A stretch of DNA of 64,000 nt, from contig CAJNOI010000265.1 of assembly GCA_905250115.1 (NCBI GenBank), forward strand, positions 9,077 to 73,076, in the 5' to 3' direction. This document shows positions 35,793-49,600 of the stretch, in pieces; position 1 is the first letter of the stretch; each line of letters opens with the position of its first letter. Source of the DNA: Adineta steineri. Taxonomy: Eukaryota; Rotifera; Eurotatoria; Adinetida; Adinetidae. Both the position numbers and the translations under genes were made by a program. The notes below the pieces were generated by a model. The model saw nothing but the letters and a program-made list of their open reading frames with translations. It did no database searches and was not told the origin of the DNA.

Positions 35793-37339
35793 TTTATGAA
35801 CCGATAAGATTTTCCTTTTTTTTCTAAAAGAAAAATTATATCTATATAAGTATATACAAATGATGACTATATTTTTCTCTTTCTCGCTCTCTCTCTGTCT
35901 TCATATTTTCTTATGTAGGATGATGCGAAAAAAAAGAGATGAAGAAGAAATAAAAAAAAAATTTCAGTGAAAGAAAGAATAGAAAATGATAATGACAAGG
36001 AAAATATTAGTAGTTTGACATCAGAGTAATCTGAAAGGACAGCTCTTCTACCTACTAATTTTTATCAATTAATACTGTCAAAAAATATACAAATTCTCAT
36101 GTTATTCTTTACGGTTCAGATCAAAGTTCTTTTCTGTTTTTTTCTTCTTGTATATGATGAAATACTGATAGATAGTTGTTCATGTTCTAATTGCATGTTA
36201 TGAAAAAAAAATTTTCCTCTCTTTTTTTTTCTCTTCTATCTGAAATATATATTTTTTTTTTCATTATTATCGCACCTTTATTTTTCATAATCGTAGTTAA
36301 AAATAAAAATATGTAGATCATTAAATAGAAATCTAATATCTTTAATTTTACACCATGTATTATTCTAATGAAATAAGAATATTAATGTTGTTAAGATATC
36401 ATAATCTGACAGATATTATCCTAGGAAAATTTTCTTGTCAAATCAAATGATAGAAAGTAAAAACTAACTATGAAAAATTATTTTTTTCATGGACATATAT
36501 TCGTTTCTAACATCTGATATAATTGAAAAAATACTAACCTTATTGGCATGATATTCAGTCGCCCATAAACAATAAAGATCACCGTCATTAACTATTTTCT
36601 TTACATCAAATGTTCAGTTAGCTATAAACTTATGAATAATGAATAGATATGCATCTGTCTTTTTACATTCATTCTTTTGTATATATAATGTTTCAATTGG
36701 ATTGTCATTAGTATCAATTGACAACTGTTTCCCTTGGTATAGTTTCATTTTTTTTTCTCAATATATATGTGGGTCGTTGCGGGCAAAGGAACATAATACG
36801 AACATTTATATTGTTTCTTTTCTATAACATCCGATCACTAACATGTTTTTTCCTGCGTCCTCATTTATTTTTTGTGGCATCAGTTGGTACTTTATATCCA
36901 ATTATCAGTTGCCTGTTTATATATATATATAACAAAGAAACAGTAGCAAAAGAACACATTTTTATAATATCATTACTATATAAGTACATCTATTTAAGAC
37001 ACCTCTATTGAATTGATTGATTGTTCACTTTAGTTATGTATATATACATAGATTTATTTTATTTTTTGTCGTGCAAGAGAAAGAAAAACCAGTGAAACAT
37101 GTACACGAAAAGCAAAGAAGAAAAAAATACTCGCGCACGCACTCAAAGAACATAAGATTATAAATAAAAAAACACTTTTTTTTGTTCTTATATATCATGT
37201 ATCTGTCTTTTGTTTGTTTTTCTAAAAACTTATATTTTCTTATACGGAATCTTCTCGAGAAAAAAAAATATTATAAGAAAAAGAAAAAAAAATTGTGACT
37301 TTATTAATTCCTAGAGGAGACGTAGAAGTTTTTTTTTTC
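35793..37339. other. Intergenic; poly-A/T and pyrimidine tracts
   Basis: About 1.5 kb. It includes a CT-rich run near 35875-35900 and several poly-A/T tracts. The overlapping plus frames at 36639-37011 are Phe/Ile-rich without domains and are not supported as genes. Confidence 0.5.
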
Positions 37340-39953
37340 TTAATAATCTCGACTTTCATAAAATAAAATATAACTAGTTTCCGATTGACGACCAAGATCA
37401 TGTGAAACACCATAAAATTCTTCAAAATTGGACGGATCAAGTCGCTATGAAAAATAATAAGAAAAAAATTAGTTATCATTTTTTCCTTTAATAAAAAAAT
37501 CAATTTTTACATCAACAGTTTCATCATCAAATACAAGCCAAGAACCATCTCGTTTAACAACGGCTATATAATGTCCACGATTTGGACCAATACCACAATG
37601 AACAACAAGTGAGACAAGATCATATATTCGATCATTATTTGTACAATCTTCGGACTAAAATTTACAATATAAATATTATTTTCGAGAAAATCTTTCTTTT
37701 ACCGTATTAAGTAATCGAAGTTCGAATGGAAAAACTACACGATATGATAATTTTTTATATTGTTTAAATACTTCAAAATATTTAAAACGTTTTAAATGAA
37801 GTGCTAATATCCGTGGTAATTTTTTGATTCGCATTCTTAAAAAAAAAAAAGTCATTCGTATATATATATACATGTATATTAAAAATAAATTCTACCTTTT
37901 AGTTGCTTCCTGTTTACTAGAACATGTTTCACAGTAATATTTTGATTCACCTGATAATGTTTCTATATTACTAAATACACGTAAACATGTTGTTATCGAC
38001 GTATTTTCTTCAACATCAATGGATAGATCAAGAAAATTTTCATCTTTACTACTGACCTAGAAAAGATTTTAGAAAATTCAATAATTATTAAATGATATAT
38101 AGAACAAAATAAAGTTCAATATTCTTTTCGCCATACGCACTAATTTACTTTTTTCCATCAATAGAATTGGAACAGACGTTATTAGCATCGTCTTTTTCTT
38201 TTACTAACTCTAATGTAATTTTAGTAAATCTAAGTCACGAAACAGGATATTCGATTTAATGATTGATGGCACAAAATTAAAGTATTATGAAGACAAAATA
38301 TAAATAGAATTTATATAAAATATTAAAAAAATGTTATTAATTAAATAAGGAAATAATAAAATCAAGTCATATATTCACTAGTAAAACGATAAATAATAAA
38401 TTTGTTTACTGTAGACTTAGAAACTCATGGAAATATTTTATTTAATATACATATGGGACAAATGAGTGGCGGATTTAGGGGGAAGAACGATCGCCCACCC
38501 CTGCAGAAAATCTTTTAATTTTTTACAACAAAAATGAACAAAAAAATAGGTTCACACTACTTCGATTGGACTCAAAAAATAGTTTTAAGCCAAAATCCTA
38601 GATTCGCCACTGGGACAAATAAAATCAAAACTTAATTCGATTAGTATCTCAATTTCCATGCGAATAACTATGTTGATTTTTTAATAGTAAAGTACTGAAA
38701 ATCTGTTCAATTATTTGCTTTATTATTGAAAGAATAGTTTTAAAAAGTTAAAAGCAAAACTCTAATAATTTCCAGTTCATAAAATAAATTGAGGAAATTT
38801 CTAAAAAAAATCAATTATCAAATTTAAAATTTTATGTTTATTCATCCATTATCAAGATGTACGATTAATTTACTCGTGTTATGTAAAATATCTAGATAAT
38901 GAGATAGAGTTCACTTAGTCATATTTATTTATAGATGTATCCAGGCTTCTATATAACTTCATTGTTTTCATAAAATCCCCTGAAAGTACTTTTGAGAGGA
39001 AAGATAATTATTAGTATATAAAGGACATGTTAAATAGAAAAACTATTCATATCTATGGATTAAATTTAAACTCTCGGGTTTTTTTTTATCAGTACCGTTT
39101 CACAATTAAGACATTTAGTTGTTGATACAAGTGTGCCTTGAAAAAGTTCATGGATCCAAGTATCTTCTATCGACGAATGCGCCGAAGCCGTATCGCCATT
39201 GATATTTGTATTTATCGACATTCGATTATGTTGTCCATCACCGTTACTTTGCGTATAATTATTACTAACAGCAAAATTATTTGATTTACTTCGTTGTTTA
39301 TCATGTTTTTCTTTTTCTTCTTTTTTCTCGGCTATAACAAATCAAGATTTTTGTTTTACAAACAACTACATTATATTATAGTTACAAACCAGTTAGAATA
39401 TCTGCACATGTATTTAGTAAATGATTAAGAAATTCATGTGCATCTTGTTGCATATCATTATCAAATGTGCCTTCGAAGAAAAATATATTAATTATAATGA
39501 ATAGATTATTTCGATCTTACTATTTTCTTTTCGTAATTTATTTATGAATTTTTTTGGTTGTAATGCACCTGTTCGTCGTTTCCCAGATACAATCATATGA
39601 AATAAATCTGCTAAACATGTTAATAAATTTTCTTTTTTACTCTTTTGTGTTATACGATAATTTAAAACACGTTCTCGAAATGGTTTACAAAAATAAAGAG
39701 CTTGAAGCACCGAATTACAATAGCATGTATTACCAAACTAAATAAATAATCTATATGAAAATTTTATTCTAAAATTTTAGTTCTATATATACATTTACAA
39801 GGCCAAGATAGTGCTCATTTGAATTTGATTCCACCACTGGTTGGCCAGTTGTGTCCGATGAAACACCATGACCCTTAAATCAATTGATATATTCAAAAAA
39901 ATAAAATAAAATAAAATAAAATAAAGGATATATACCATTTTAAAGCAAAACAT
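37340..39953 (-). CDS. USP46: Ubiquitin-specific protease USP12/USP46 orthologue
   Basis: Nine exons: 39953-39936, 39873-39793, 39737-39521, 39470-39390, 39331-39096, 38056-37896, 37835-37703, 37654-37511 and 37444-37340, all GT-AG and in frame, give 391 residues (human USP12/46 about 370). The Cys box G-N-T-C-Y-C-N-S places the nucleophile at C38; the His box N-R-G-H-Y-I-A has H337, with Asp in F-D-D. Zinc-knuckle pairs C-L-N-C and C-E-T-C are present, as are [10 protein letters not shown] and the C-terminal [11 protein letters not shown]12/46 work with the WD40 proteins WDR48/UAF1 and WDR20 to remove ubiquitin from histones and receptors (family knowledge). A ~50-residue Asn/Ser-rich insert follows residue 132. 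The 1.0-kb intron between exons 5 and 6 is far larger than the others and contains a MITE. Confidence 0.93.
38464..38612. mobile_element. hAT-like MITE, 149 bp, perfect 8-bp target duplication
   Basis: The ends GAGTGGCGGATTTAGG and CCTAGATTCGCCACTG are imperfect terminal inverted repeats (13 of 16 match). GGACAAAT occurs directly on both sides (38456-38463 and 38613-38620). Eight-bp duplications with CAGTGGCG-type ends are characteristic of the hAT superfamily. No ORF, so it must be mobilised in trans. Inserted in intron 5 of the USP12/46 gene. Confidence 0.85.
39901..39925. repeat. (ATAAA)5 microsatellite in a USP12/46 intron
   Basis: Five perfect ATAAA units within the first intron of the gene. 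Confidence 0.85.
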
Positions 39954-40789
39954 TTGTTTCATTCAAATAATATTTTTCCTGCGACATAAGAAATCTGAAA
40001 ACAAAAAAGATATTTTGAAAATTCGAATTTAATATTACAAGATATAAGAAATTTTATCTAAAATATTTTAATCTTCTAAAAATATCTTAAGAGGATCATT
40101 AATAGTTTTCTATAGATTTCGTGTCAAGTGTCATTATTTTAGGTTGACTCAAGTGAAAGGATATTTTAATCTAAATACAAGTTCATATAAAAATATGAAC
40201 TATAAGTAAAATATTATCTCTGTTTTAATCTTTCTTATATATCGCTTTATCTTGATTTAATGCACATGCACTTTTTATGCTTGCTAAAAAATTTTAGGAT
40301 AATTATGAAAACTTTAAATTTTGTTCTCATGATAATTATTCTTAGATTTACAAATATCGTAAATGTTCATTGCATGACACATTATATCAAAATACGACTG
40401 AATATTCTAAGTATGTACTCAAATACTATGAGATTATTTCTACTTCAATGAAAGTAAAGATTCTAATATGTTAGATCACACGGCAGAATATTTCTTATCT
40501 GAACAAAGAAGATTAAGTGAGTAAAAGAACCAGAGGTGCAGAATCTTCCTCGTGCGCCCCCGCGCGGAGGGCGGATTGGAAAAATTCTGCACTTCTGAAA
40601 AGAACATTACTCTTGATAAAAATGATCTGTAAAAGAAGAGTAGTATTCATTCATTAAATCATTGAAAATTATAATCTAAAAAATAATATAGATTACAATA
40701 TATAAATATTCATTGTTAAAAGATTATATATGTTTGATAGAAAAAAAACGAATACATGTACAAATATTTAAATACAAAAAAAAATTGAT
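39954..40789. other. Intergenic, AT-rich, with one MITE
   Basis: About 0.8 kb between two minus-strand genes. The only distinct structure is the GC-rich 67-bp MITE at 40531-40597. The plus frame 40260-40451 has no recognisable features. Confidence 0.55.
40531..40597. mobile_element. Ultra-short hAT-like MITE, 67 bp, perfect 8-bp target duplication
   Basis: The ends CAGAGGTGCAGAATCTTCC and the reverse complement of the right end CAGAAGTGCAGAATTTTTCC match at all but a few positions. AAAAGAAC flanks both sides (40523-40530 and 40598-40605). The centre is GC-rich (TGCGCCCCCGCGCGGAGGGCG), striking in this AT-rich DNA. Eight-bp duplication and CAG..CTG ends fit hAT. Confidence 0.85.
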
Positions 40790-41690
40790 TTATATAGTGT
40801 CATTTGGAGATAATTCACTAATTGGATTTTCTTCTAAAAATCGAATATTACCTAAAACAAATCAATGGAATTAATTTAAAAATAAAAATTCTATTTAACT
40901 TTTACCTTTATGATGTGTATTTTTTAATGTTAGAAGATCAGATTTTATTTTTAATTTAGCTATTTCAATACGATATTGTGCTCTAGAAAAAAATCAACAT
41001 ATATAGATATATTTGTTATTATATATATATGTATATTTTACCGATCTTGTGCATTATTAATACCCATTTCAAGAAGTAGATTATCATTTAACATAAATAG
41101 AGTTCGTCCTAGAAATATTTTATAAAATTAATAGAGCATTAACTTATTAAATCGACCATATCGTATATTTTTCCTTACTAACAATGTTACATTTATATTC
41201 TGATCGAACAACTCCTTTTTTTTTATATATGCACTGAACTGAAACTTGTAAATTATAGTCCTAAGGAATATTACTGAAAGCTTTTATCAATAAGAAGATT
41301 TATTGATGCATTCATTATTCTATTTAGCGGCATTCTTTGTATATATTTATTAATAAGAGATCTAGTCGTGTTGAACTAATATTTACATAAATAAGATGAA
41401 AAAACAAACAAACTGATTTTGTTATCATTTACGTTTGTGACTTATCGAATATAATACAAGTAGACCTTTACTCATTTTTCGTACCTCGAATGCCATGACT
41501 TTTGAAAAATCCACCATATTTATTAAATAATTCAGGTAAACTATTTTTCATCCATTGTAATACTTCGGAATTAGTCCAAAAACAAGGAGCTGTACTTGTT
41601 GCCTTCGATGGTCGTGCCTATAAAGAAAACACAAAATTTCAAATTTTTAAAATATTTTTAATTAATACATACAAGTGTTATTACTTCCAT
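40790..41690 (-). CDS. Small SAM-domain protein (118 residues, five exons)
   Basis: Exons 41690-41673, 41617-41485, 41108-41042, 40982-40906 and 40851-40790 join in frame at GT-AG sites. A SAM domain covers about residues 17-80: W-T-N-S-E-V-L-Q-W-M at its start, then H-G-I-R-G-R-T-L-F-M-L-N-D-N-L-L-L-E-M-G-I, and R-I-E-I-A-K-L-K as the last helix. SAM domains mediate protein-protein oligomerisation. A tail of about 30 residues follows. A pyrimidine tract and CAG 12 bases upstream of the ATG suggest a 5'-UTR intron. No fused domain is visible, so a specific orthologue is not named. Confidence 0.72.
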
Positions 41691-41844
41691 TTTCTTTTTA
41701 ATCTGAAAAAAAAACAATCATAGTTTTTTTTGGTAAATAAGAAACTGAAATAAAATAAATAAATTATTTATTTTTTCTATTTAATTACATCACAGAAATA
41801 TCAATAAAAATAAAAAACATTGTTTGTTGTTTTCTCCTTCTCCT

Positions 41845-44255
41845 CTATTCTTTATGATCCTTCTTTTCTAAAACAATTGGTCGTGAACATAATGCACAGT
41901 TTTGTGTGGCATAAAATACTTTTTGTAAACATTTTTGATGAAATAGATGTGAACATGGTGTTATACATGTATTACCAGTTGTTAATACATTATGACATAT
42001 TGAACATATATCATTATAATTTTCAATTTGTTCTTCTGTAGCTAATGGTAATTGAGTAACATTATCCCATGCCGATTTACGATTACGAAGTATTTGCCAA
42101 CCTCGACGTACATTTTTTATAATATTTAAATGTGCATGTATAGCAAGCATAAATGCACGTAATGCTCCACGAGCTTCAAAACATAAAATATAGAAACCAT
42201 TAAAAAGAAGAAAAACTCCAAGAATAAATTCAAAACATGATGTGATTGCTTTTACACGAAATATATATTCATCAAATGAATCAACATTTGATAAACGATT
42301 ATGAGCATCAAGAACATAAAGTGTATATTGAGCTAATGATGCTATAAGACGTACGATTAATTCCAATGAAAATGCTGTTATAGCTAAAAGCCATGTTGAA
42401 AATGTTGTTATACGCCATAAGAAAGCTGCATAAAGAATAATTAAGAATAGCAGTGATAAACACGTATAAACATGTTGATGATGAAATGAACGAAGAATTT
42501 TTCGTGAGAAATATGATGATGATGATCTAAAGAATATTTAAAATAAAACGTGTTAATATATAACATTTAATAAAGGATAAAAATGTCATGTTGACTATTT
42601 ATATTTTGGCAAATAGACGTGCAGTTTCTGTCTATATGATTATGTTTAAAATTTTCTGCTATTTATTTAATTCATTAAATTATCTTTTTATGATGCCTGT
42701 CAAAAGAATTATGCATAACATAACACTTAATTCCGAAGAACAGAATTCAAGGTTATTAATAATGAAAGTAGTATAATCTTTTAATTCCCTGCAGATAATT
42801 ACTGATTATTCGAAGAACTATCTATGACTTATTTACTTGTTTTCATTATCTTCAACTTCTTCTTGATTTTCATTTGTTTCATCAAATGCCATTCTTGTTG
42901 TCATTGTTTGCATTGCTACTTTAAGTAATTGTGGTTCAAGTATTGTATGAAGAAAATGACATAATGCAACAATAAGTAAACTGAACGCTTTTAATAATGG
43001 AATATGTCGTCGATGAAGATCAAGTCGCGTTAAATTTGATTGAAAAAGTAAAAGAAAAAACATCATACCAATAATAATACCAATCTGTTCAACATCTTCA
43101 TTCCATAAATTTAAGAATCGAAATAAACGATGAGCCAAAATTTTCATACCATGTGAAACAAGACAAGCAAGACTAATTATTCTAAAACAAACCAAAACAA
43201 AAAATACAACAAACATGATTTTTATTATTATCTTACGTAAATATTGTTTCTGTTCCATAGAATAAAGTTGTAAAATAAATCGTTTTTGTTAATGTTGTAT
43301 TATAATTAATAATTGTTTCATTTGTCGTATTCATTGTTGTTGTATTAATTATAAATGGATGTGTATAAATTGCTCGAAAACCTAATGGTATAATAATAAT
43401 TTTTGTTAACCAAAATATTTTCATTAATGTTACAACATGTATACGATGTTGTAATGTATTAAATAATGTTTGAATACCAAAATTATTATATAAATTTATT
43501 AATTGATTTAATATACGAATATGTATTAAATTAATTATCATATCTCGTTGAAAAATAAGTGCTTCAGATAAATGTATTAATATCCAACAAAGATAATAAA
43601 TATTTAGTATATATATACTATATGTTAATGGAAATATATAACGTGTTACAAGATATAGAATTGGTGCTATATGACATAAACGTTTTTGAATTGGATATGT
43701 ATATACTGGAGAACGTATGTTTAACATTTGAATATAAATAGCTGAAAGTATAAATTGAAGTACGAATGTATTTATTTGAATATCCATAAAACGATTTATT
43801 TGATAATAAAGATAGATAACAAGTAATGATAATGTATAACTGTAAAATATTACAAGACGTCGATCGGAACATAATAAGAAAACAATTAATAATATAAGAC
43901 CTAAGATTGGTATTGAAAAATTTAAATTAATATCGATTAATATATGAAAAAAATAACTATGTAATATATAACTTATTGGTTTAAATAATATTTGATTTTC
44001 TTGATCAATAATTTTCGATGAATATTCAAGAAAATAATCAAATAAATATGAAAATTGTTCAGTAAATAAATAATCATATAGAAGTAAAAATGGTATACGT
44101 AGTAAGCAATATTGTATATAAATAAGTGTTTGTCGAGGTAAAAAACGTTGAAAATGTTCGAAGAATGTATTCTGTTCAATTGTATCATTATGTAATGTAT
44201 GTAGAAGAAAATCTTCTGTTAAATCTATATTATCATGATCATCATCATCATCCAT
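41845..44255 (-). CDS. RNF139: TRC8/RNF139-type ER-membrane E3 ubiquitin ligase
   Basis: Three exons (44255-43237, 43181-42837, 42526-41845), GT-AG and in frame, give 681 residues (human RNF139 is 664). An acidic start (M-D-D-D-D-D) precedes a polytopic membrane region with about a dozen hydrophobic segments. Then W-N-E-D-V-E near the middle and E-A-R-G-A-L-R-A just before the cytosolic part are typical of TRC8/RNF145. The RING-H2-type finger lies near the C-terminus (C-S-I-C ... C-S-H-L-F-H-Q-K-C ... C-A-L-C). TRC8-type ligases act in ER-associated degradation and sterol-related control (family knowledge). An alternative TTG 13 codons upstream is unlikely as start. RNF145 is the main alternative. 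Confidence 0.85.
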
Positions 44256-44445
44256 TTTATAATAATATGTCGAGAAAATTAAGAGTAATAACAATAAAAC
44301 TGATTCAATATAAACCCCTTAATCATTGACTTAATAATCATTGGATAGATAAAATTAACCAATAGAAAAGTAGACGTTCGTAATGGTTGTGTTTTATTAG
44401 ATTCATCGCAGTTCATTTTTATTATTATTATTTTGTCGACAAATA
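44256..44445. promoter_or_regulatory. Divergent (bidirectional) promoter region between TRC8-like and NDUFS2 genes
   Basis: Only about 190 bp separate the two opposing start codons. No TATA box with convincing spacing was seen. Both transcripts must initiate within this short interval, so shared control is likely. Confidence 0.5.
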
Positions 44446-46425
44446 ATGTCCGTCGCTATCTTAAGTGGTAAATCCATTCAATGGATTTTACGTTCATCAA
44501 ATTCTGTTCGTACTGCTTGTTTACTGGTACCAACAACATCAAAAAATGTCGAACAGAAGCGTTCCGTTTCATGGTATTTAGGTAAAGAAGAACATCGAAA
44601 TTATTTATCACAAGCAAGCTATTTTTATTCAAATCCTGAATATGCACAATGGAAAGAAAAACCTTTTAGAAATGGTAATAGAAAACCAAATAATGAATTT
44701 GTTTTTGATAATATTTCTTTTCATAGAATTAATGGTTGAAACACCACCTAAACGTAAATTACGTAACTTTAAAATTAATTTTGGTCCACAACATCCAGCT
44801 GCTCATGGTGTACTTCGTCTTATTGTTGAACTTGATGGAGAAGTTTGTTTTTATATAATATTAAATAAAAATTATATCATGATTTTTTTTTCTTCTAGAC
44901 TGTTCTACGTGCTGATCCACATATTGGACTTTTACATCGTGGAACAGAAAAACTCTGTGAATATAAAACATATATTCAAGTAAGCAAGGATAAACTTTTG
45001 ATATTTTATTTTTCAACATATAACTTCTTATTTTTAGGCTTTACCATATTTTGATCGACTTGATTATTGTTCAATGATGACAAATGAACAGGTATATTCA
45101 TTAGGTGTTGAACGTCTTTTAGGTATTGAAATTCCAGAACGTGCAAAATATATTCGAAGTAATTTGACTCTTCTTTTTGTTTGTAATTTTTTTATAAAAT
45201 TAATATCATTTTAGCTTTAATGGGTGAAATGACACGTATTCTTAATCATATATTAGCTATTGGTTGCCATGCACTTGATGTTGGTGCTATGACACCATTC
45301 TTTTGGCTTTTCGAAGAACGAGAAAAGGTTTCTATTAAATAGATTTCTATAGACAAAAAAACAAACAAATTTTAAATTTAGATTTCGGAATTTTATGAAC
45401 GTGTTAGTGGTGCTCGTATGCATGCTGCTTATGTTCGTCCAGGTGGTGTAGCATTTGATTTACCACTTGGTTATTTGGAAGATGTACACAAATGGTGTGA
45501 ATCATTTTCTCGTCGTATTGATGAAGTAGATGATCTTTTGACTGGAAATCGTATTTGGAATCAACGAACAGTTGGTATTGGTGTTGTTACAGCTGAAGAA
45601 GCACTTAATCTTGGCTTTTCGGGTGTAATGTTACGTGGTTCAGGTATTAAATGGGATCTTAGAAAAACACAACCGTATGATGCTTATGATAAAATGGAAT
45701 TTGATGTACCAATTGGTGTTAATGGAGATTGTTTCGATCGGTAAATAAATTTCATGCTTAATAACTTTCTTTTTTTTCTAAATTAATATCTGTATTTTTT
45801 AGATATTTATGTCGAATGGAAGAAATGAGACAAAGTTTAAGAATTATGGAACAATGTATTAATAATATGCCATCTGGAGAATATAAAGTAAATAACAAAA
45901 AAAAATGTATATAGAATTGATTTATTTCTTGTTTTTTTAGGTTGATGATCATAAAGTTGTACCACCAAAACGTGCAGAAATGAAGGTAAATTCTAATATA
46001 CAAAAAGAATGAAATAATTTAATATTAATTTTAGGAATCCATGGAAGCTCTTATTCATCATTTTAAACTTTTCAGTGAAGGTGTTGTAGTTCCACCTGGT
46101 ACAACATATACTGCTATTGAAGCACCAAAAGTTAGTTTTATAATTCTTCACTATAAATTAAACAATCATATATCTTTATGTTATTTAGGGTGAAATGGGT
46201 GTTTATCTTGTATCCGATGGTACCTCAAAACCTTATCGAGTTCATATTAAAGCTCCTGGATTTATTCATTTAGTAAATAAATTATTCTTTCCTTTTTCAA
46301 ATTTAATCTTTCTCTTTTTTTTTTAATAGGCTGCACTCGATCGTATTGCTCGTCGTCATATGCTTGCTGATTTAGTTGCTATTATTGGTACACTGGATAT
46401 TGTCTTTGGTGAAGTTGACCGTTAA
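44446..46425 (+). CDS. NDUFS2: NADH dehydrogenase (ubiquinone) iron-sulfur protein 2, complex I 49 kDa subunit
   Basis: Eleven exons (44446-44674, 44727-44842, 44899-44979, 45038-45158, 45215-45327, 45382-45740, 45803-45887, 45941-45985, 46035-46130, 46189-46272, 46330-46425), all GT-AG and in frame, give 474 residues. The N-terminus is basic and Ser-rich, a mitochondrial presequence. Diagnostic segments are [57 protein letters not shown] and the C-terminal [12 protein letters not shown]. It forms part of the quinone-binding module of complex I in the mitochondrial inner membrane. Introns are 45-70 bp. Starts 190 bp from the TRC8-like gene on the other strand. Confidence 0.97.
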
Positions 46426-46673
46426 AGATCTACCCCGCGAATGTATAATAAGATTTTCTCTTTTGATCTATCCATCGTTTAGAATTCACTTTTCTTTCTT
46501 AATAAAAAAATACACCTTATAACACATATGAATTTGCACATGAAGTATAAAAAAACAGAAACACATATACAAAAAATCGAATGTACATTGAAAAACAAAA
46601 CAAACATTCACATAATGACAAAACTGAAAAGAAAACTGCATAGAATCACTGAAAAAATGTGTCAAACAAAGAA

Positions 46674-49600
46674 TTATTGATTGAGCACCATTGTACAAAA
46701 CACTGTTAATACTGAAATAATCCAATTTAATGATTTTATTGAATTAGCCATAGCAATACGACATTTAAGTTGATCAAATCGTGAAATATGAGAATTATTA
46801 CTCATTAATAGTTCCCACTGTGTATCCATCGCATCACCATTAAAAAAATCATTTTGATCAATAAATGGATATTCATAGCCAGGTCGACACCGACATTTAT
46901 ATTTACCTAAACGAAAACCTCGACCAAATATCGGTTCACACTAAAATAAATGAAATAGATGAGGTTATAGAATAATAATAACATACTACTGTGCTTTGAT
47001 AATCACAACGATCACTGCCTTTAAATGCATTCGGTACATACTCAGGCATTGAACATTGATTTATATCCAAATAGTTAAGATATGCATCAACTCGTACTAC
47101 ACCTCTATAACAGAACAATCATATTTATTCTGTAATAATTATAATCTTCAAAAAATTTACTTGAATTCAAGATTAATGCCAAGTGTATCCAAACCAAAAA
47201 AAGGAACTGCATAAGTAACAATCCATTGACGTGGTAATGTATAATTTCTACTACATTGAAATGTTGGTGGAAACCATTGACCATGTCTAAAATAAATATA
47301 ATTCTTAAACTAAATATAAATATTTTATTTATCTTTCTCACTTCAATTCTGGTGCATAAGAATAAAGTGGAAAACCAGATTCATGATGTACTAATGCATT
47401 ACCAATATAATCTGATCGAATAAATAATTTTAGCCAAAATTCAGTTAATTCTGAACGATCAGCATTGGTTCCCCATCTAGCTTTCATTGTCTAAAGAAAA
47501 ACAATCAAATCAAAATCTTCATATTACTTGTCTTTCTAATTACTCGAAACCAAATTTCATTTTCATAACCCTCAGGTAAACCTGCCCAATCAACAACGGT
47601 ATATTTTCGACTTATATCGTTTTCTGATCGATATGCATAAGGTCCGAAAAAAGGTAAACGATAATTTGGAAATTTTCCACGATCAAAATAGATTCCAACA
47701 CCAACAACTTTATAATCACCACCTGCTGCAGCTAAAACTTCACCAATTAATTGTTCGTCAGTTAATTCAAGTTCAGCTTTACGTAATGGAAAATCTTCAG
47801 CAGGATTAACAATTTGATAGAAACTTGATAGAAAATGTGATAATGTTAATGCTAAACGTGCTTGAGATTCGAATTGAATATCAACATCATTTAAAACATC
47901 ACCTGGCATAGTTAAGTCATCTTCAGTCATTAATTCACATAAATTTGGATCATGATTAAGATGATCATATAATTGCATTATCGATCCAATACGTGTTGGA
48001 TATTCATATGCAAAACGTTTTGAACGAGTTTTTTTAATATGATCTTCCGATTCAGTAGTATTATTAAAACCTGTAATAAGTTTACTAGAAAATGAAGCAA
48101 ATTGATCAACAGATGATTTAAATAAAGAGGAAGTTGAAGATGATAATGTTGCGATTAGATTTATTTTTGGAACTAAATAAGAAGAGAAAATAAGATTGAG
48201 AAAGGGAGAAAAAAAAGTTTAATCTACCAGATTCAATTAATGATGGAATAGAATCTTTATTGTAATCAGTATAGACTGTTTCATTTGATATATTATCATT
48301 ATTGTTATCGATTGACCGACGTGCACGCATTGCAAATAATTCAATATTAGCTTGGTAGAAGTTTTGTGGAATTTGTTGATATACTAAAAGAGAATAGAAT
48401 TAAATCATTGAAGAGTTCATAGAAATATCAATGATTTCATACATACATTCAACTTTAAGACAATCAAAATTATTTACATATTCTTCTTGTGTTGCTTTTT
48501 CGATAATATAACCTTTAAATGGTCCATCTTGATATGGCGGATAACGATAACCAGGCTGACAAAGACATTGATAACCACCACGACGAAATCCAAAACCTAT
48601 TAGCGGTTCACAACGTGTTGTTGGTTTACATTTATCTGTTGCAGCAAATAGATTAGCATGTTTTGATTGTGGATCATTCGATTGTGCATTTGTTTCACTA
48701 GTTTCAGCACATTGATTTATATCCATCATAATAAAATCAATTTCTGCTACAGCAACTGCTAAATTTTTCATAGTTTGTAAATGTCGAAATTCTGTATGTC
48801 GTGGATATATATCAACAATAGGTGAAACAGCACTTATTACCCATTTATTTGATCGACCACAATCAAAATATGGACGTGTCCAAAGTGTAGGACCTGATTA
48901 AAATTAAAATAAGAGCAACATTTTTTCTCTCTCTATCAATGTTATGGATTAACACACCTTGTGGATCTTCGGGATGTGGTGGTCCATAAAATTCAAAGTT
49001 TTGTGGTTCATCACGAAGTTTATACATTCTTTCTGCTAACAATAATTGAACTGAATGTACAGGTTTACCTATAAAATAAGATTAGAATTAGTTTTTCCCA
49101 TATCAATTTATAAAAAAAAATAAAGTCATAATCCCGTGAACATAAACAAATAAATACACCATAGTGATAATCATTTTAAAATAGAAAAATTAAATTAATA
49201 GAAAAGTGTAAGTATGAAACAAGAGAAACACATTTTTTTAGATTAAAACGAATGTGATTCTCTCGTTTACTTGATTGAATAAATATTCTACAACACAGAT
49301 CACCAATAAAAGTACAAAAATTGACCACAATTATGTGAAAGAAATATACAAATAAATAAAAACAAAACCGTAATCTAATATATATAGCTAGATACACATA
49401 TATATAAATAAAGAGCACTATACGTTTTTTGATTGCATCATCATCATTATAATCTTCATCATCAGTATCATTTCTTTTCTCATCAATTATTTTCCATTCA
49501 TTTTTTTCCGTTTCATCGTCGTCATTGTTAATAGCCAAATAAGGTGGAGGTATTATAAAACTATAAGGGCGAACTTCTACAAGCAAAACAATCAGCTAAG

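Noticed and set aside
36639..37011. Two overlapping plus frames as a small membrane protein
   Set aside because: Phe/Ile-rich composition follows from T-rich DNA; no splice or domain support.
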